Shown: in pieces, positions 17,767 through 26,948 of the stretch
Position numbering within the stretch: the stretch's first letter is position 1
Layout: each line of letters begins with the position of its first letter
Origin: Simiduia sp. 21SJ11W-1
Lineage (GTDB): Bacteria > Pseudomonadota > Gammaproteobacteria > Pseudomonadales > Cellvibrionaceae
NCBI RefSeq assembly: GCF_024138675.1
Contig: NZ_CP090959.1
Location: 2,449,501 to 2,513,500 of the forward strand
Direction of reading: 5' to 3'
Length of the DNA stretch: 64,000 nt
Notes under the pieces: generated by a model
Told to the model about the DNA's origin: nothing
Seen by the model: only the letters and a program-made list of their open reading frames with translations
Databases searched by the model: none
Translations under genes and position numbers: made by a program

Positions 17767-17802
17767 TTGCCTATTGGAAACACAAGTTGACTATTGGAAA
17801 CA
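17767..17802 (+). promoter_or_regulatory. 20-bp-period direct repeat upstream of sdaA
   Basis: TTGCCTATTGGAAACA (17767-17782) and TTGACTATTGGAAACA (17787-17802) differ at one base of 16 and are exactly 20 bp apart, about two helical turns. They lie 72 bp before the serine dehydratase start. Likely tandem binding sites for an activator or repressor; the protein is unknown. The GGAAAC core also resembles an ECF -35 element, but no matching -10 at proper distance was found. Confidence 0.5.
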
Positions 17803-17874
17803 GCTCACCTAGCATCCGACCCGCCAGTCGCAACCCGCTAAACTGACATAACGCCACCCAGCGAAGGAGCCACC

Positions 17875-19263
17875 ATGGCCATTTCTGTATTCGATCTGTT
17901 CAAAGTGGGAATAGGCCCATCCAGCTCACACACCGTGGGCCCCATGGTTGCCGCGCGCCGCTTTTTAATGGAGATGAACGCCCCCCTGGATAAGGTGGCA
18001 CGGGTGAGCGTTGATTTATTTGGCTCTCTGGCCATGACCGGTGAAGGCCACGGCACAGACACTGCCGTGCTGCTTGGCCTGGCCGGCAAGGTGCCCGCCA
18101 CCATAGCGGTGGAAGAGATAGCCCCTTTGCTTGCCACTATAAAAAATGATCAGCGCCTGACACTCATGGGCGAGCACCCGGTGGCCTTCGAGCAAGGCCG
18201 CGATTTAATTTTTAACAAGGGCGCGAGCCTCCCCCAACACCCCAACGGTATGACCTGCCGCGCCTTTGATAGCAACCACAACGAGCTGTTTCGCAAGAGT
18301 TACTTTTCCATTGGCGGTGGCTTTGTACTGGCCGAAGACGAATTTGCCGACGCAGAAAATTCGGGCTTTGAGGCCCCCTACGATTTCCAATCGGCCAAAG
18401 AACTACTCGCCATGGGCAAGCGCGATGGCCTGCGCATTGATCAAATGGCCATGGCCAATGAGTTGTCGCAAAAATCCGAGCAAGAAGTGCTAGACGGCGT
18501 ATACCAAATCTGGAAAGTGATGGACGCCTGCATTCAACGAGGCTGCAACACCCGCGGCACACTGCCCGGCAGCCTGGGCGTGAAACGCCGCGCGGCAGAA
18601 ATGCACGACGACCTGCAAGACCGGCTGGAAAACGGCGTGCCCGATGCCCTTGCAGTGATGGATTGGGTGAGCTTGTTTGCACTGGCAGTGAACGAAGAAA
18701 ACGCCGCCGGTGGCAAAGTAGTTACCGCACCCACCAACGGTGCTGCGGGCGTTATTCCCGCCGTGCTCGCCTACTTCGTAAAATTTGTATACACCCCCGA
18801 CATGGGCGGCCTGAAAAAACTGGTAGTGCGCTTTTTACTTTCAAGCGCTGCTATTGGCATGCTGTTTAAACGCAACGCCTCCATTTCAGCCGCCGAAGTG
18901 GGCTGCCAGGGTGAAATTGGCGTGGCCTGCTCTATGGCTGCCGCCGGGCTGACTTCGGTGATGGGCGGCACCAACGAGCAGGTGGAAAACGCCGCTGAAA
19001 TTGGCATGGAACACAACCTTGGCCTCACCTGCGACCCTATTGGCGGGCTGGTACAAATCCCCTGCATTGAGCGCAACACCATGGGCGCCATTAAAGCCAT
19101 TAATGCCTCACGCCTTGCCATGCGTGGCGATGGCACTCACCGGGTTTCGCTCGACTCGGTAATAGAAACCATGTTCCAAACCGGCAAAGACATGCAGGCC
19201 AAATATAAAGAAACCGCCGAAGGTGGCTTGGCCATCAACGCGGTTAATGTGGTGGAGTGCTAG
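17875..19263 (+). CDS. sdaA: L-serine ammonia-lyase (single-chain, Fe-S)
   Basis: 462 residues; deaminates L-serine to pyruvate and ammonia. The N-terminal beta domain opens [21 protein letters not shown]; the C-terminal alpha domain has the [4Fe-4S] cysteines ([14 protein letters not shown] and [18 protein letters not shown]). AAGGAGCCACC precedes the ATG. A tandem direct repeat upstream may regulate it. It ends four bases before the convergent photolyase gene and no terminator hairpin fits between. Confidence 0.95.
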   Translation: MAISVFDLFKVGIGPSSSHTVGPMVAARRFLMEMNAPLDKVARVSVDLFGSLAMTGEGHGTDTAVLLGLAGKVPATIAVEEIAPLLATIKNDQRLTLMGEHPVAFEQGRDLIFNKGASLPQHPNGMTCRAFDSNHNELFRKSYFSIGGGFVLAEDEFADAENSGFEAPYDFQSAKELLAMGKRDGLRIDQMAMANELSQKSEQEVLDGVYQIWKVMDACIQRGCNTRGTLPGSLGVKRRAAEMHDDLQDRLENGVPDALAVMDWVSLFALAVNEENAAGGKVVTAPTNGAAGVIPAVLAYFVKFVYTPDMGGLKKLVVRFLLSSAAIGMLFKRNASISAAEVGCQGEIGVACSMAAAGLTSVMGGTNEQVENAAEIGMEHNLGLTCDPIGGLVQIPCIERNTMGAIKAINASRLAMRGDGTHRVSLDSVIETMFQTGKDMQAKYKETAEGGLAINAVNVVEC

Positions 19264-19267
19264 CGCA

Positions 19268-20674
19268 CTACAAATCGGCAAAGGCCTCAATGGCACGCTG
19301 GCGGCTAAACTTCAAATCCACCAGTGGTGGCGGGTAATCGCCACGCAGGTTCGAAGGCGGCATGTGAATGTGCTTTTTGCCAAGGCCTGCAAGCGTTGGC
19401 AACCACTGGCGAATGAAATCGCCCTCGGCGTCGAACCGGGTAGATTGGCTCACGGGGTTAAATACCCGAAAGTAAGGCGCGGCATCGGTGCCGGTTGAGG
19501 CACTCCACTGCCAGCCGCCATTGTTAGCGGCAAAATCGGCATCTACCAGATGCTGCATGAAAAACGCCTCTCCTTTACGCCAATCAATCAGCAAATTTTT
19601 GGTGAGAAACATCGCCACCACCATGCGCAAGCGGTTATGCATCCAGCCTGTTTGCAGCAGTTGCTGCATGGCGGCATCCACAATGGGAATGCCCGTTTCG
19701 CCCTTGCACCAGGCCTCAAAATCGCGGGGGGCATCGCGCCAGGCCACGGCGCGGGTTTTATCTACAAAGGGTTGATTGCGCGACACCTTCGGAAAGTGCC
19801 ACATCACATAGTGATAAAAATCGCGCCAGGCAAGCTCGTTTAGCCAAACTTCAAGGGCCGGATTGTGCCAATCGCCCTCACTTTTATTAAGCCAGGCACC
19901 GGCACACTGGCGCGCACTGATGCTGCCAATGGATAAATACGGCGACAGCTGCGAGGTGCCCGCAAGGTTCGGGAAATCCCGCGCGCGCGCGTAATCGGCC
20001 ACCCCCTCATCCATAAAATCGGCAAGCCGTTTGCGCGCGTGCTGCGCGCCTGCTGGCCAAAGTTTGGCAAGGTTTTCGGCGTGATTGCGGTCGTCTTCTG
20101 GCAAGTAGAAATCTGCAACCGCGCCAGAGAATTCAAGCACATCGCCTTGCTTGCGAATGGCCGCGCGCGGCGGCTGCCACTGCTCGGCAAGCCTTGCCAA
20201 CCAGGTGCGCTTGAAGGCCGAAAACACCTTGTAGGGCGTACCACTGCCGGTTAATACCGACTCCGGCATCACCAGGCAACGATCTTCACACACCTCGGTT
20301 TCAATTTTTGCCTTGGCACAGGCCTTTTTCACCTGCAAATCCCGCTGGCGTTCATCCCAACCGTATTCGCGGTGCCAGAGTATGCGCCTGCAGCCAATGT
20401 GGTTGGCGTAGGCTAACAGGGCCTCGGGCAGCTCGCTGAAATCGGGCAGGGTTAAAATTTTAAGCGCTACGCCTTTTGCCGCAAGGGCCGAGCCCAGCGC
20501 ATCCAAAGAGCGCGCCCAAAAATCGCGCTTGGCCAAGCCCAGGTTGTGGCTTTGCCACTGGGCGGGCGTCACCACAAACACCCCGTACACTGGCTCGCCG
20601 GTTTGGCGGGCCAGTGTCAGGGGTAGATGATCTTCAATACGGAGATCGGCGCGAAACCACACCAATTGCGCCAT
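19268..20674 (-). CDS. phrB: Deoxyribodipyrimidine photolyase
   Basis: 468 residues; repairs cyclobutane pyrimidine dimers using blue/near-UV light. The N-terminal antenna domain begins LVWFRADLRIEDH; the FAD-binding domain has LSPYLSIGSIS, WLNELAWRDFYHY, GWMHNRLRM and NNGGWQWSASTGTDAAPYFRVFNP, including tryptophans of the electron-transfer chain. It is the distal gene of an apparent two-gene operon with the TudS/YbgA protein, 21 bases downstream of it. E. coli phr also neighbours ybgA. Confidence 0.95.
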   Translation of the reverse strand: MAQLVWFRADLRIEDHLPLTLARQTGEPVYGVFVVTPAQWQSHNLGLAKRDFWARSLDALGSALAAKGVALKILTLPDFSELPEALLAYANHIGCRRILWHREYGWDERQRDLQVKKACAKAKIETEVCEDRCLVMPESVLTGSGTPYKVFSAFKRTWLARLAEQWQPPRAAIRKQGDVLEFSGAVADFYLPEDDRNHAENLAKLWPAGAQHARKRLADFMDEGVADYARARDFPNLAGTSQLSPYLSIGSISARQCAGAWLNKSEGDWHNPALEVWLNELAWRDFYHYVMWHFPKVSRNQPFVDKTRAVAWRDAPRDFEAWCKGETGIPIVDAAMQQLLQTGWMHNRLRMVVAMFLTKNLLIDWRKGEAFFMQHLVDADFAANNGGWQWSASTGTDAAPYFRVFNPVSQSTRFDAEGDFIRQWLPTLAGLGKKHIHMPPSNLRGDYPPPLVDLKFSRQRAIEAFADL

Positions 20675-20695
20675 AGAAACCTCGAAAACTAAAAA

Positions 20696-21658
20696 TTAAA
20701 TGGCGCTGCGTAAACCCAGCTCGGGTGCGTGTGGCTGCCAGTATTTTTGCGCCTGCAAATAATCGTTGGGCAGCCTGCGCAAGTGGTGTTTGAACAAGGT
20801 AACCGGTGTCACTAATGGCACTGTGCCCTTGCGATAACTTTGAATCAGCGAGAGTACCTCTTGGCGGTCGTCTGCATCGAGATGCTTTTTAAAATAGCCC
20901 AACAAATGCATCAGCACATTGGTGTGGCCCTTGCGATCGGCGAGCACCTTCAGGCCATCCATAAAGGTGGTAATAAAGCGCTCTGCCACCTCGGCTATAG
21001 GGCGGCGCTCGTGATTGGCCAGCAACCGGCCCACTTGCTTGTAGGCCACTTGAGAATGGGCCATCAACAAATATTTATAGGGGCTGTAAAATTTGATTAA
21101 CCGGCCGGCGGTCAGAGGTTGCGCGTTCAACTCGCGCCATGCGCGGTAGACGCCAATGCGCACCATGAAGTTCTCGCGAATGACTGCGTCATTCAGGCGG
21201 CCTGCATCTTCAACGGGCAGTAGCGGGTTGGCCGCTTTCACCGCCTGGGCAAAAAAACCCACGCCCTTTCGATCGGCCTGATAGCCATTGGTGCGGTAAG
21301 TTTTTACATTGGCAGGCCCGCAGCTGGGGGAATCATTCATGAATACGAAGCCATCCAGGTCCGGGTTGGCGGCCATATAGGACGCACCCACCTCTTTCAA
21401 CGCCGGGCCGTAGTCAATATCACCCGGTTCGCCTTTACTGGGCACCACCCGCAGTTGATCGCCATCGTGCATCAGGCGAATGGCTTGGCGCGGTACTGGC
21501 AGGCCAATGGCCACCTCTGGGCAAACTGGCACAAGCTCTGCCTGCTGAGCCAGGGTTTCAGCGCAAAAGGCACTGCGCTTGTGGCCGGCATTAAACCGCA
21601 CCTTTTGGCCCACCAAACAGGCACTGATACCCAACTTAAACAACTTGCCTTGCGCCAT
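20696..21658 (-). CDS. DUF523-DUF1722 protein (TudS-like plus YbgA domain)
   Basis: 320 residues. The N-terminal DUF523 domain has three conserved cysteines (ISACLVGQKVR, VPVCPEV, DSPSCGP) that in the TudS family bind a [4Fe-4S] cluster for desulfuration of thiouracil. The C-terminal DUF1722/YbgA domain has KYLLMAHSQVAYKQVGRL and LGYFKKHLDADDRQE. The start at 21658 (MAQGKLFKLG) has GAGGTG before it. It precedes phrB with a 21-base gap; E. coli ybgA also precedes phr, so a link to light damage, possibly of thiolated bases, is plausible but unproven. Confidence 0.85.
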   Translation of the reverse strand: MAQGKLFKLGISACLVGQKVRFNAGHKRSAFCAETLAQQAELVPVCPEVAIGLPVPRQAIRLMHDGDQLRVVPSKGEPGDIDYGPALKEVGASYMAANPDLDGFVFMNDSPSCGPANVKTYRTNGYQADRKGVGFFAQAVKAANPLLPVEDAGRLNDAVIRENFMVRIGVYRAWRELNAQPLTAGRLIKFYSPYKYLLMAHSQVAYKQVGRLLANHERRPIAEVAERFITTFMDGLKVLADRKGHTNVLMHLLGYFKKHLDADDRQEVLSLIQSYRKGTVPLVTPVTLFKHHLRRLPNDYLQAQKYWQPHAPELGLRSAI

Positions 21659-21714
21659 GCTGCACCTCACCAGATTGACCATGCTCAATGGCCTTTGTTA
21701 CGCGCAGGCAGCGC

Positions 21715-21741
21715 TTGCGGATCATTGGCCGATGCTACACT
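21715..21741 (+). promoter_or_regulatory. Extended -10 promoter giving a possible leaderless mRNA
   Basis: TTGCGG (21715-21720), a 15-base spacer, then TGC-TACACT (-10 at 21736-21741). The first base expected to be transcribed, about seven bases on, is the A of the ATG at 21748, and there is no Shine-Dalgarno. The short spacer is compensated by the TGn extension. Confidence 0.45.
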
Positions 21742-21747
21742 TGGCCC

Positions 21748-22122
21748 ATGATCTTACTTCGCTCTTGGCTAAAAGCCCTTAAACGCCACTATCAGGCACC
21801 GCTGCAGGCGGCATTTGCCCAATTCAAGCTGGGTGCCATGCTGTTTTTTGTGGGGTTGGTGCTGGTGTATATGGCCCAGCAGCTTATTGAGCCCTCCGTG
21901 CGCCAGGAGGCATTCACCCTGGCGGGCCTTGTAATTGCAGGGCTGGGGTTTGTGGTGGCCATGGCGGCCCATGTGCGCATGCTGATCAGCAGGCTGTGGG
22001 CGCTGTTTGAACCGCCCGCCCCTGCGCGCGCGAGCAGCGCCGGGGTTGATGCCGCCCACACCCAGGCTGCGGCAAAAGCGGCCAACCGCCCACAGGCTAG
22101 CCCGCAAAACCTGCCCGAATAA
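21748..22122 (+). CDS. Small membrane protein of unknown function
   Basis: 124 residues: an amphipathic basic start, two transmembrane segments (LGAMLFFVGLVLVYMAQQL and FTLAGLVIAGLGFVVAMAAHV) and a cytoplasm-like Ala/Pro-rich tail that looks disordered. Not recognised. No RBS precedes the ATG at 21748; an upstream in-frame ATG at 21688 would add 20 basic residues and overlap the divergent gene's promoter. It converges with rsmJ 14 bases away. Confidence 0.6.
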   Translation: MILLRSWLKALKRHYQAPLQAAFAQFKLGAMLFFVGLVLVYMAQQLIEPSVRQEAFTLAGLVIAGLGFVVAMAAHVRMLISRLWALFEPPAPARASSAGVDAAHTQAAAKAANRPQASPQNLPE

Positions 22123-22136
22123 GCAAAGATGCAAGG

Positions 22137-22931
22137 CTAGGCTGGCACAAGGCCTTCTGGCATTTTCTTCAAGGGATAGATATCAAACCGGCTCGATTTT
22201 CCGGCTAGGCTCAAAGTGGGCTCGCGCCCGGCCAGCGCAGGCGCCTTGCGCGGGCGCTTAACCACCACGCGGTATTCGGCCTGTGCCAGGGCCAAATCCA
22301 ACAGGGTTGCCTGATCGTCGTCCTCCCCCACCAGATTATGAAAGGCCGCCATCTCTTTTTTTACCGCTGCACTTTTTTCCCGGGCGGGAAACATCGGGTC
22401 CAGGTAAATAACCTGTGCGCGCGGCATGGTGCGGGTGGAATCTGCGCCGTGGGGCAGCAGTTGCATGCGCGCATGCACCGCCTGTAACTCCGCGCGAGCA
22501 TCAGCGCCCAAGCGCGCCAGCCCGTCACCCAGGAGCGCGTGCACAATGGGGTTGCGCTCTTGCATAACAAGGCTTGCGCCCAGGCTTGCCAAGACAAAGG
22601 CATCACCCCCCAGGCCTGCAGTGGCATCTAACACTTGCGGGCGGATACCGGTTTTCAGCCCCACCGCTTTCGCGATCATCTGCCCGCGCCCACCACCGTA
22701 CTGGCGCCGGTGATCGGCACTGCCGGCGTTAAAATCCACCCAAACCGGGCCATGGGCCTTGGCCCCGGTTTGCTGCAGCTGCAAGCCTGCCTCGGTGAGC
22801 GCCAGCACATAGGTGGCGGGCGCCACATCGCGCGCGGCCACCAGCCCCAGGCAGGGTTGCGCGAGCCTGGCGGCAAGGTTTGTGGCGGCCTCAGCCAGGG
22901 CCGGGTTGCTATAAATGACGGGGCACAGCAA
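22137..22931 (-). CDS. rsmJ: 16S rRNA (guanine1516-N2)-methyltransferase
   Basis: 264 residues, RsmJ/YhiQ (DUF548) family, which methylates G1516 of 16S rRNA. Visible: the SAM motif [43 protein letters not shown] and KRPRKAPAL. The start is TTG at 22931, with GGAG seven bases upstream; no ATG or GTG fits better. It follows the M24 peptidase by 43 bases on the same strand and may be co-transcribed. Confidence 0.92.
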   Translation of the reverse strand: MLCPVIYSNPALAEAATNLAARLAQPCLGLVAARDVAPATYVLALTEAGLQLQQTGAKAHGPVWVDFNAGSADHRRQYGGGRGQMIAKAVGLKTGIRPQVLDATAGLGGDAFVLASLGASLVMQERNPIVHALLGDGLARLGADARAELQAVHARMQLLPHGADSTRTMPRAQVIYLDPMFPAREKSAAVKKEMAAFHNLVGEDDDQATLLDLALAQAEYRVVVKRPRKAPALAGREPTLSLAGKSSRFDIYPLKKMPEGLVPA

Positions 22932-22974
22932 GGTTGATCTCCAGCAATGTTAAGGTGCTGGCAACACCAATGCC

Positions 22975-24189
22975 CTAAGCGCCAAAGGGTGCGTCAATAG
23001 ACGCCGAGGGCTCGGTAAACCAGCGCGGGCCATTGTCTGTCATGTAGAAGTGATCTTCCAGACGCACGCCAAATTCATTGGGCAACACCAGCATGGGCTC
23101 GTTGGAAAACACCATACCCGAAGCCAGCGGCATATCATTGCCCTTTACGAGATAGGGCCACTCGTGAATATCTAGCCCACAGCCGTGGCCGGTGCGATGC
23201 GGCAGGCCCGGCAAGGTGTAATCACCACTAAAGCCCTGCTCTGCCAAAACCTTGCGTGCAGCAGCATCTGGGGCACTGCAGGGCTTGCCCAGCTGTGCGG
23301 CGTCAAAGGCAGCCAACTGCGCCAGCCGCTCGGCTTCAAATGCGTGGCGCTGGCGCGCGCTAATTTCACCGAAAGCGTAGCTGCGGGTGATGTCGCTGTT
23401 GTAGCCCTCCAAGCGACAACCGGTATCAATGAGTACCCAGTCGTTGGCTTGCAATATTTGCGGGTCTTTTACGCCGTGGGGGAAACTTGTGGCCACGCCA
23501 AAAAGCACAATACAAAACGATGATCCCCCTGCACCTACCGCCTTGTGAGCCCGGTTTATAAATTGCTCTACTTCCACAGTACTGATGCCCGGTCGCAGCA
23601 TGGCCGCCGTGGCCTTGTGCACTGCCATTGTCATATCCATGGCGCGCTGGATTAACGCAATTTCCGCATCAGATTTATGCATGCGGCAACCGCCACTGAT
23701 GACATCGGCGTTAACATAGTGCGCCTTCGGGGCCGCCTGCTGAATGCCGTGGGTAATAAAAAACTGCGCAGCCTCATCAAGCCCGATGGTACCCTGCGCA
23801 AGGCCGCAATCTGCCAGCAATTGGGCGAATAATGCATAGGGGCTTTCATGCTCTTGCCAACCGTGAAACTCGCCTTCCACCAGCATATATTGGCGCAGGG
23901 TATTTTCTTCAAAGGCAGGCCCGATGAAATGCAATTCACCGGCGGCGGTGAGCAAGGCGCCCACCATTCGCTCGCTGGCATACCAGCGCATACCGGTAAA
24001 GTAATAAAGGTTGGTGCCGGCATTAAGGTAAATGGCATCAATGCCTTTGCTGGCCATCAGGCGCCGGGCCTCAACCAATCGCGCCTCATATTCTGCCAAT
24101 GGCAGGGGCGCAATATCGGCGCACATGTTCGTCAAACCCGCCAAGGCCTGCTCTGCACTTTGCCCGCCTACACCCTGTGACTTCGCCAT
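22975..24189 (-). CDS. M24-family Xaa-Pro peptidase
   Basis: 404 residues with an N-terminal creatinase-like domain (about 1-160) and a pita-bread M24 domain. The five metal ligands are visible: VLIDTGC and NSDITRSYA (two Asp), GHGCGLDIHEWP (His), FSNEPMLVLPNEFG (Glu) and VRLEDHFY (Glu). Expected to cleave Xaa-Pro dipeptides or N-terminal Xaa-Pro bonds in the cytoplasm. GGAGGTGTGTT before the ATG fixes the start at 24189. Confidence 0.9.
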   Translation of the reverse strand: MAKSQGVGGQSAEQALAGLTNMCADIAPLPLAEYEARLVEARRLMASKGIDAIYLNAGTNLYYFTGMRWYASERMVGALLTAAGELHFIGPAFEENTLRQYMLVEGEFHGWQEHESPYALFAQLLADCGLAQGTIGLDEAAQFFITHGIQQAAPKAHYVNADVISGGCRMHKSDAEIALIQRAMDMTMAVHKATAAMLRPGISTVEVEQFINRAHKAVGAGGSSFCIVLFGVATSFPHGVKDPQILQANDWVLIDTGCRLEGYNSDITRSYAFGEISARQRHAFEAERLAQLAAFDAAQLGKPCSAPDAAARKVLAEQGFSGDYTLPGLPHRTGHGCGLDIHEWPYLVKGNDMPLASGMVFSNEPMLVLPNEFGVRLEDHFYMTDNGPRWFTEPSASIDAPFGA

Positions 24190-24270
24190 AACACACCTCC
24201 GGTAAAAAATGACATTCAAGAAGAACAAGACCGTTGAAACAGCCTTTGCCTCAAGTTTAGCGCCGCACGC

Positions 24271-24299
24271 CTGTCACATAAATGACACATCTCTGTCAT
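24271..24299 (+). promoter_or_regulatory. Three-half-site Pho-box-like sequence
   Basis: CTGTCAC (24271-24277), ATGACAC (24282-24288) and CTGTCAT (24293-24299) sit at exact 11-bp steps, the geometry of PhoB half-sites (consensus CTGTCAT, 7 bp plus 4). The middle one is degenerate. It lies 74 bp before a phosphate-binding-protein gene. TGTCA/TGACA also pair as inverted repeats, so a palindromic operator for another regulator is the alternative. Confidence 0.6.
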
Positions 24300-24372
24300 A
24301 GATTAGCCACCCATGCACGACACACTGATTGTCTGCAATACCCTCCATTGATTATTGATTCAGGATGTTCCC

Positions 24373-25743
24373 ATGGCCCATTTAATGCTGCTGTTTATGT
24401 TTAAATGCTGGTCGCGCAAATTTGCTTTGCTGATGTTGCCGGCGGTTTGCTTTGCCAATAACCCAAGCCTTGCGCCATTCAGTGAAGCTGAACAAGGCCT
24501 GCTGTTTACCGCCAAAGGCTCCAACACCGTAGGCGCACAACTGCTGCCGGGCCTTGCCGAAGATTTCCTGCGTGCCAAAGGCCTGGTTAACGTTGGCCGC
24601 ATCCCTCTTGCGGTGGAAAACGAAGTACGGATTCAAGGTTTTTTAAGTACACGCCCTGCCACCCAACCACTGTTTGTTGATATTGCAGCGCACGGTTCTT
24701 CCACAGGTTTTGTAGGGCTGCAAGATGGCAGCGCGCAGCTGGCCATGGCCTCGCGCCCCATAAAAGCCGCCGAGGCCCAAACGCTTGGGCACCTGGGCGA
24801 CATGACAGATTTTGCGGCAGAAAAAGTGGTTGCCATTGATGGCTTGGCCATTATCGTGCACCCCAAAAATCCGCTAGAGGCGCTCACCATTAAACAAGTA
24901 GCCGACATTTTTACGGGAAAAATTACCAACTGGCAGGCTTTAGGTGGCAGAAATGAACCCATTAAGGTGGCCGCGCGCGATGAAAACTCAGGCACCTGGG
25001 ATACGTTCAAAACGCTGGTGCTGGCCAAGGGCGCAACACTTGCGCCGGGCACACAGCGGTTTGAATCCAACGACCAGTTAGCGGCACTGGTGAGCGCACA
25101 GCCCGGGGCTATCGGCTTTGTGGGCCTGGCGTCTGTTAATCGCGCTAAGGCGTTGCGGCTTAATGATGAAGGCACGGAGCCGCTCGCACCCAGCGCCTTG
25201 AGTGTTGCCACAGAAGACTACATATTGTCGCGCCGGCTGTTCTTATACAAAAGCCCCGCCGATTCTACCACGGTGATTGATGAGTTTATTCAGTTTGCAC
25301 AAAGTGCAGCAGGTCAGGCGCGCGTAAAACAGGTGGGTTATGTGTCGCAACACCCCCGCGTGGTGGCGGCCGATTTGGAGGGGGTAATTCACCAAGACTA
25401 TTTGGCCACGGTTCGCGATGCCGAGCGGCTATCGGTAAATATCCGCTTCAAAGCCGGCAGCGCCGAGCTGGATAACAAAGCCAAGCAAGATGTGCAGCGT
25501 TTGGCACAGGTATTAAAAGACCCGGCGTTCGCCGAGAAAACCCCGCTGCTGATCGGCTTTGGCGATGCCAAGGGCTCAGATAGCCGCGCTAAAGTACTTT
25601 CCAAATTGCGCGCCACGCGCGTGAAGGCCGCCCTCTATGAGCTAGGCGTAAGCACAGCGCCGGTGGCAGGTTTTGGTGCAATTATGCCCGTTGCCGCCAC
25701 CGATAAAGTGCGCAACCAGCGCGTGGAAATCTGGCTTAAGTAA
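24373..25743 (+). CDS. Phosphate-binding protein (PstS-like) fused to an OmpA domain
   Basis: 456 residues. Signal peptide (cleavage near VCFAN), a PBP-like phosphate-binding domain of about 30-310 with AAHGSSTGFVGL, ASRPIKAAE, FTGKITNWQALGG and ARDENSGTWDTF, then an OmpA_C-like domain (about 355-456) with VNIRFKAGSAELDN and RATRVKAALYELGVS. The first part should bind phosphate in the periplasm and the second peptidoglycan, so it may be a wall-tethered phosphate sponge or sensor. No pstCAB follows. A Pho-box-like site upstream supports phosphate control. ATG 24373 is chosen over 24355 because signal peptide length is more natural. Confidence 0.85.
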   Translation: MAHLMLLFMFKCWSRKFALLMLPAVCFANNPSLAPFSEAEQGLLFTAKGSNTVGAQLLPGLAEDFLRAKGLVNVGRIPLAVENEVRIQGFLSTRPATQPLFVDIAAHGSSTGFVGLQDGSAQLAMASRPIKAAEAQTLGHLGDMTDFAAEKVVAIDGLAIIVHPKNPLEALTIKQVADIFTGKITNWQALGGRNEPIKVAARDENSGTWDTFKTLVLAKGATLAPGTQRFESNDQLAALVSAQPGAIGFVGLASVNRAKALRLNDEGTEPLAPSALSVATEDYILSRRLFLYKSPADSTTVIDEFIQFAQSAAGQARVKQVGYVSQHPRVVAADLEGVIHQDYLATVRDAERLSVNIRFKAGSAELDNKAKQDVQRLAQVLKDPAFAEKTPLLIGFGDAKGSDSRAKVLSKLRATRVKAALYELGVSTAPVAGFGAIMPVAATDKVRNQRVEIWLK

Positions 25744-25754
25744 TCACGCAGGCC

Positions 25755-25789
25755 GGCCAATGTTCATTCACCGGAATCGAACATTGGCC
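25755..25789. terminator. Long hairpin between convergent genes
   Basis: GGCCAATGTTC (25755-25765) pairs perfectly with GAACATTGGCC (25779-25789), and ATTC/GAAT inside can extend the stem. It lies between the stops of the PstS-OmpA gene and a leftward gene. There is no T run, so it may be a processing or Rho-linked end rather than a classical terminator. Confidence 0.5.
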
Positions 25790-25841
25790 CAGGTCGATTA
25801 TTTGGGTACCAGCAACAGAAAGAAGTGGGGAAAGCGATAGG

Positions 25842-26258
25842 CTAAAACGCGCTCGCCTGCATTTGCTGCTCGCGATTAAGCGCTTCAATTTGCGCCTGGG
25901 CTTTTGCCTCTGTGGGGGAATCGCAATCAGTGGCCCAGGTGACACCTGCGGCCTGTGCATCGGCGGCGGCCGGCACAAGCGCTAACAGGTAGCGCTCGCC
26001 CGGGCGCATGAGTAGTTCACAACTGCCGGGGGTCACCACATCAATCGCGGCCCCCGGTGCCAATTCCGAATGCCAGGCGCCGTGCACATCCACTTGGTAA
26101 CGCACATGCACCACACCTATCACACCCGGCTCAGACAAACTCACATCAAACAAAAACCCGCGCTCACTGATGCTTGCCAACACCTTGGGGGGTGCGCTAT
26201 CAGCCAAGAGCCACGGGCTCGTAAAGCAGCATGCGATCAGAAATACCTGCTTTAACAT
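25842..26258 (-). CDS. Secreted protein of unknown function
   Basis: 138 residues with a Sec signal peptide (LIACCFTSPWLLADSAP). The mature part is beta-rich with two cysteines (GSCELL and ATDCDS) and a charged C-terminal helix. Not recognised. The start at 26258 has AAGG eight bases upstream; an in-frame GTG at 26267 is the alternative. It follows the OmpA lipoprotein gene by 36 bases on the same strand and is probably co-transcribed. Confidence 0.7.
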   Translation of the reverse strand: MLKQVFLIACCFTSPWLLADSAPPKVLASISERGFLFDVSLSEPGVIGVVHVRYQVDVHGAWHSELAPGAAIDVVTPGSCELLMRPGERYLLALVPAAADAQAAGVTWATDCDSPTEAKAQAQIEALNREQQMQASAF

Positions 26259-26294
26259 CTGTGTCACCTTTGCTGCTTCACTTATTGGTTGGCA

Positions 26295-26948
26295 TTAGTT
26301 CATTGGGATGAGTTCAAGCTCAACCCGACGATTCTGCTCGCGGCCGGCGGCTGTGTTGTTATCTGCAACCGGGTAGCGCTCACCAAAACCGATTGCCTGC
26401 ACACGGGCTGCTGCAATCTGCTGGCCACGCAGGTACTGGGCAACGCTTTCAGCGCGACGCTCACTCAACACCTGGTTGCTGCTGTCACTGCCCACGGAAT
26501 CCGTATGGCCGGCCACCTTAATGGCGGTTTCGTCAAACTTCTTCAGTACCTTCGCCACGCTGTTTAACGTGGGGTAGAAATCGCCGCGAATTTCAAAGCG
26601 ACCGGTAGCAAACGTGATGTTACCGGGCATGATCAGGTAGAGCTTGTCGCCATCACGACGCACGCGCACACCGGTGCCTTCCAGCTCCTGGCGCAATTCC
26701 ATTTCCTGCTGATCCATGTAGTAGCCCACGCCCATACCGGCAATGCCACCAATGGCTGCACCGCGCGCGGCCGCTTTACCGCGATCTTTGCCTTTTTTGG
26801 CGGTAGCCGCACCCAGCACTGCACCTGCCACGGCACCAACGGCTGCACCGGTGGTGGCGTTACTGGTTTTTTGCTCGCCTGTGTAAGGGTCCATGGTTTG
26901 GCACGCGGCCAATGCCAATGCCGCAATCACAACTACAAACTTACGCAT
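26295..26948 (-). CDS. OmpA-family lipoprotein (YiaD-like)
   Basis: 217 residues. The lipobox LAAC (Cys16) makes it a lipoprotein. A glycine-zipper segment (about 32-75, TGAAVGAVAGAVLGAA and GAAIGGIAGMGVGYY) is followed by an OmpA_C peptidoglycan-binding domain with ITFATGRFEI, VAGHTDSVGS and NQVLSERRAESVAQYL. It should tether the outer membrane to the cell wall. AAGGAGTTGTC precedes the ATG. Confidence 0.93.
   Translation of the reverse strand: MRKFVVVIAALALAACQTMDPYTGEQKTSNATTGAAVGAVAGAVLGAATAKKGKDRGKAAARGAAIGGIAGMGVGYYMDQQEMELRQELEGTGVRVRRDGDKLYLIMPGNITFATGRFEIRGDFYPTLNSVAKVLKKFDETAIKVAGHTDSVGSDSSNQVLSERRAESVAQYLRGQQIAAARVQAIGFGERYPVADNNTAAGREQNRRVELELIPMN

Noticed and set aside
18212-18682. 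156-codon leftward frame inside sdaA
   Set aside because: Shadow of the serine dehydratase; arginine-rich and without motifs.
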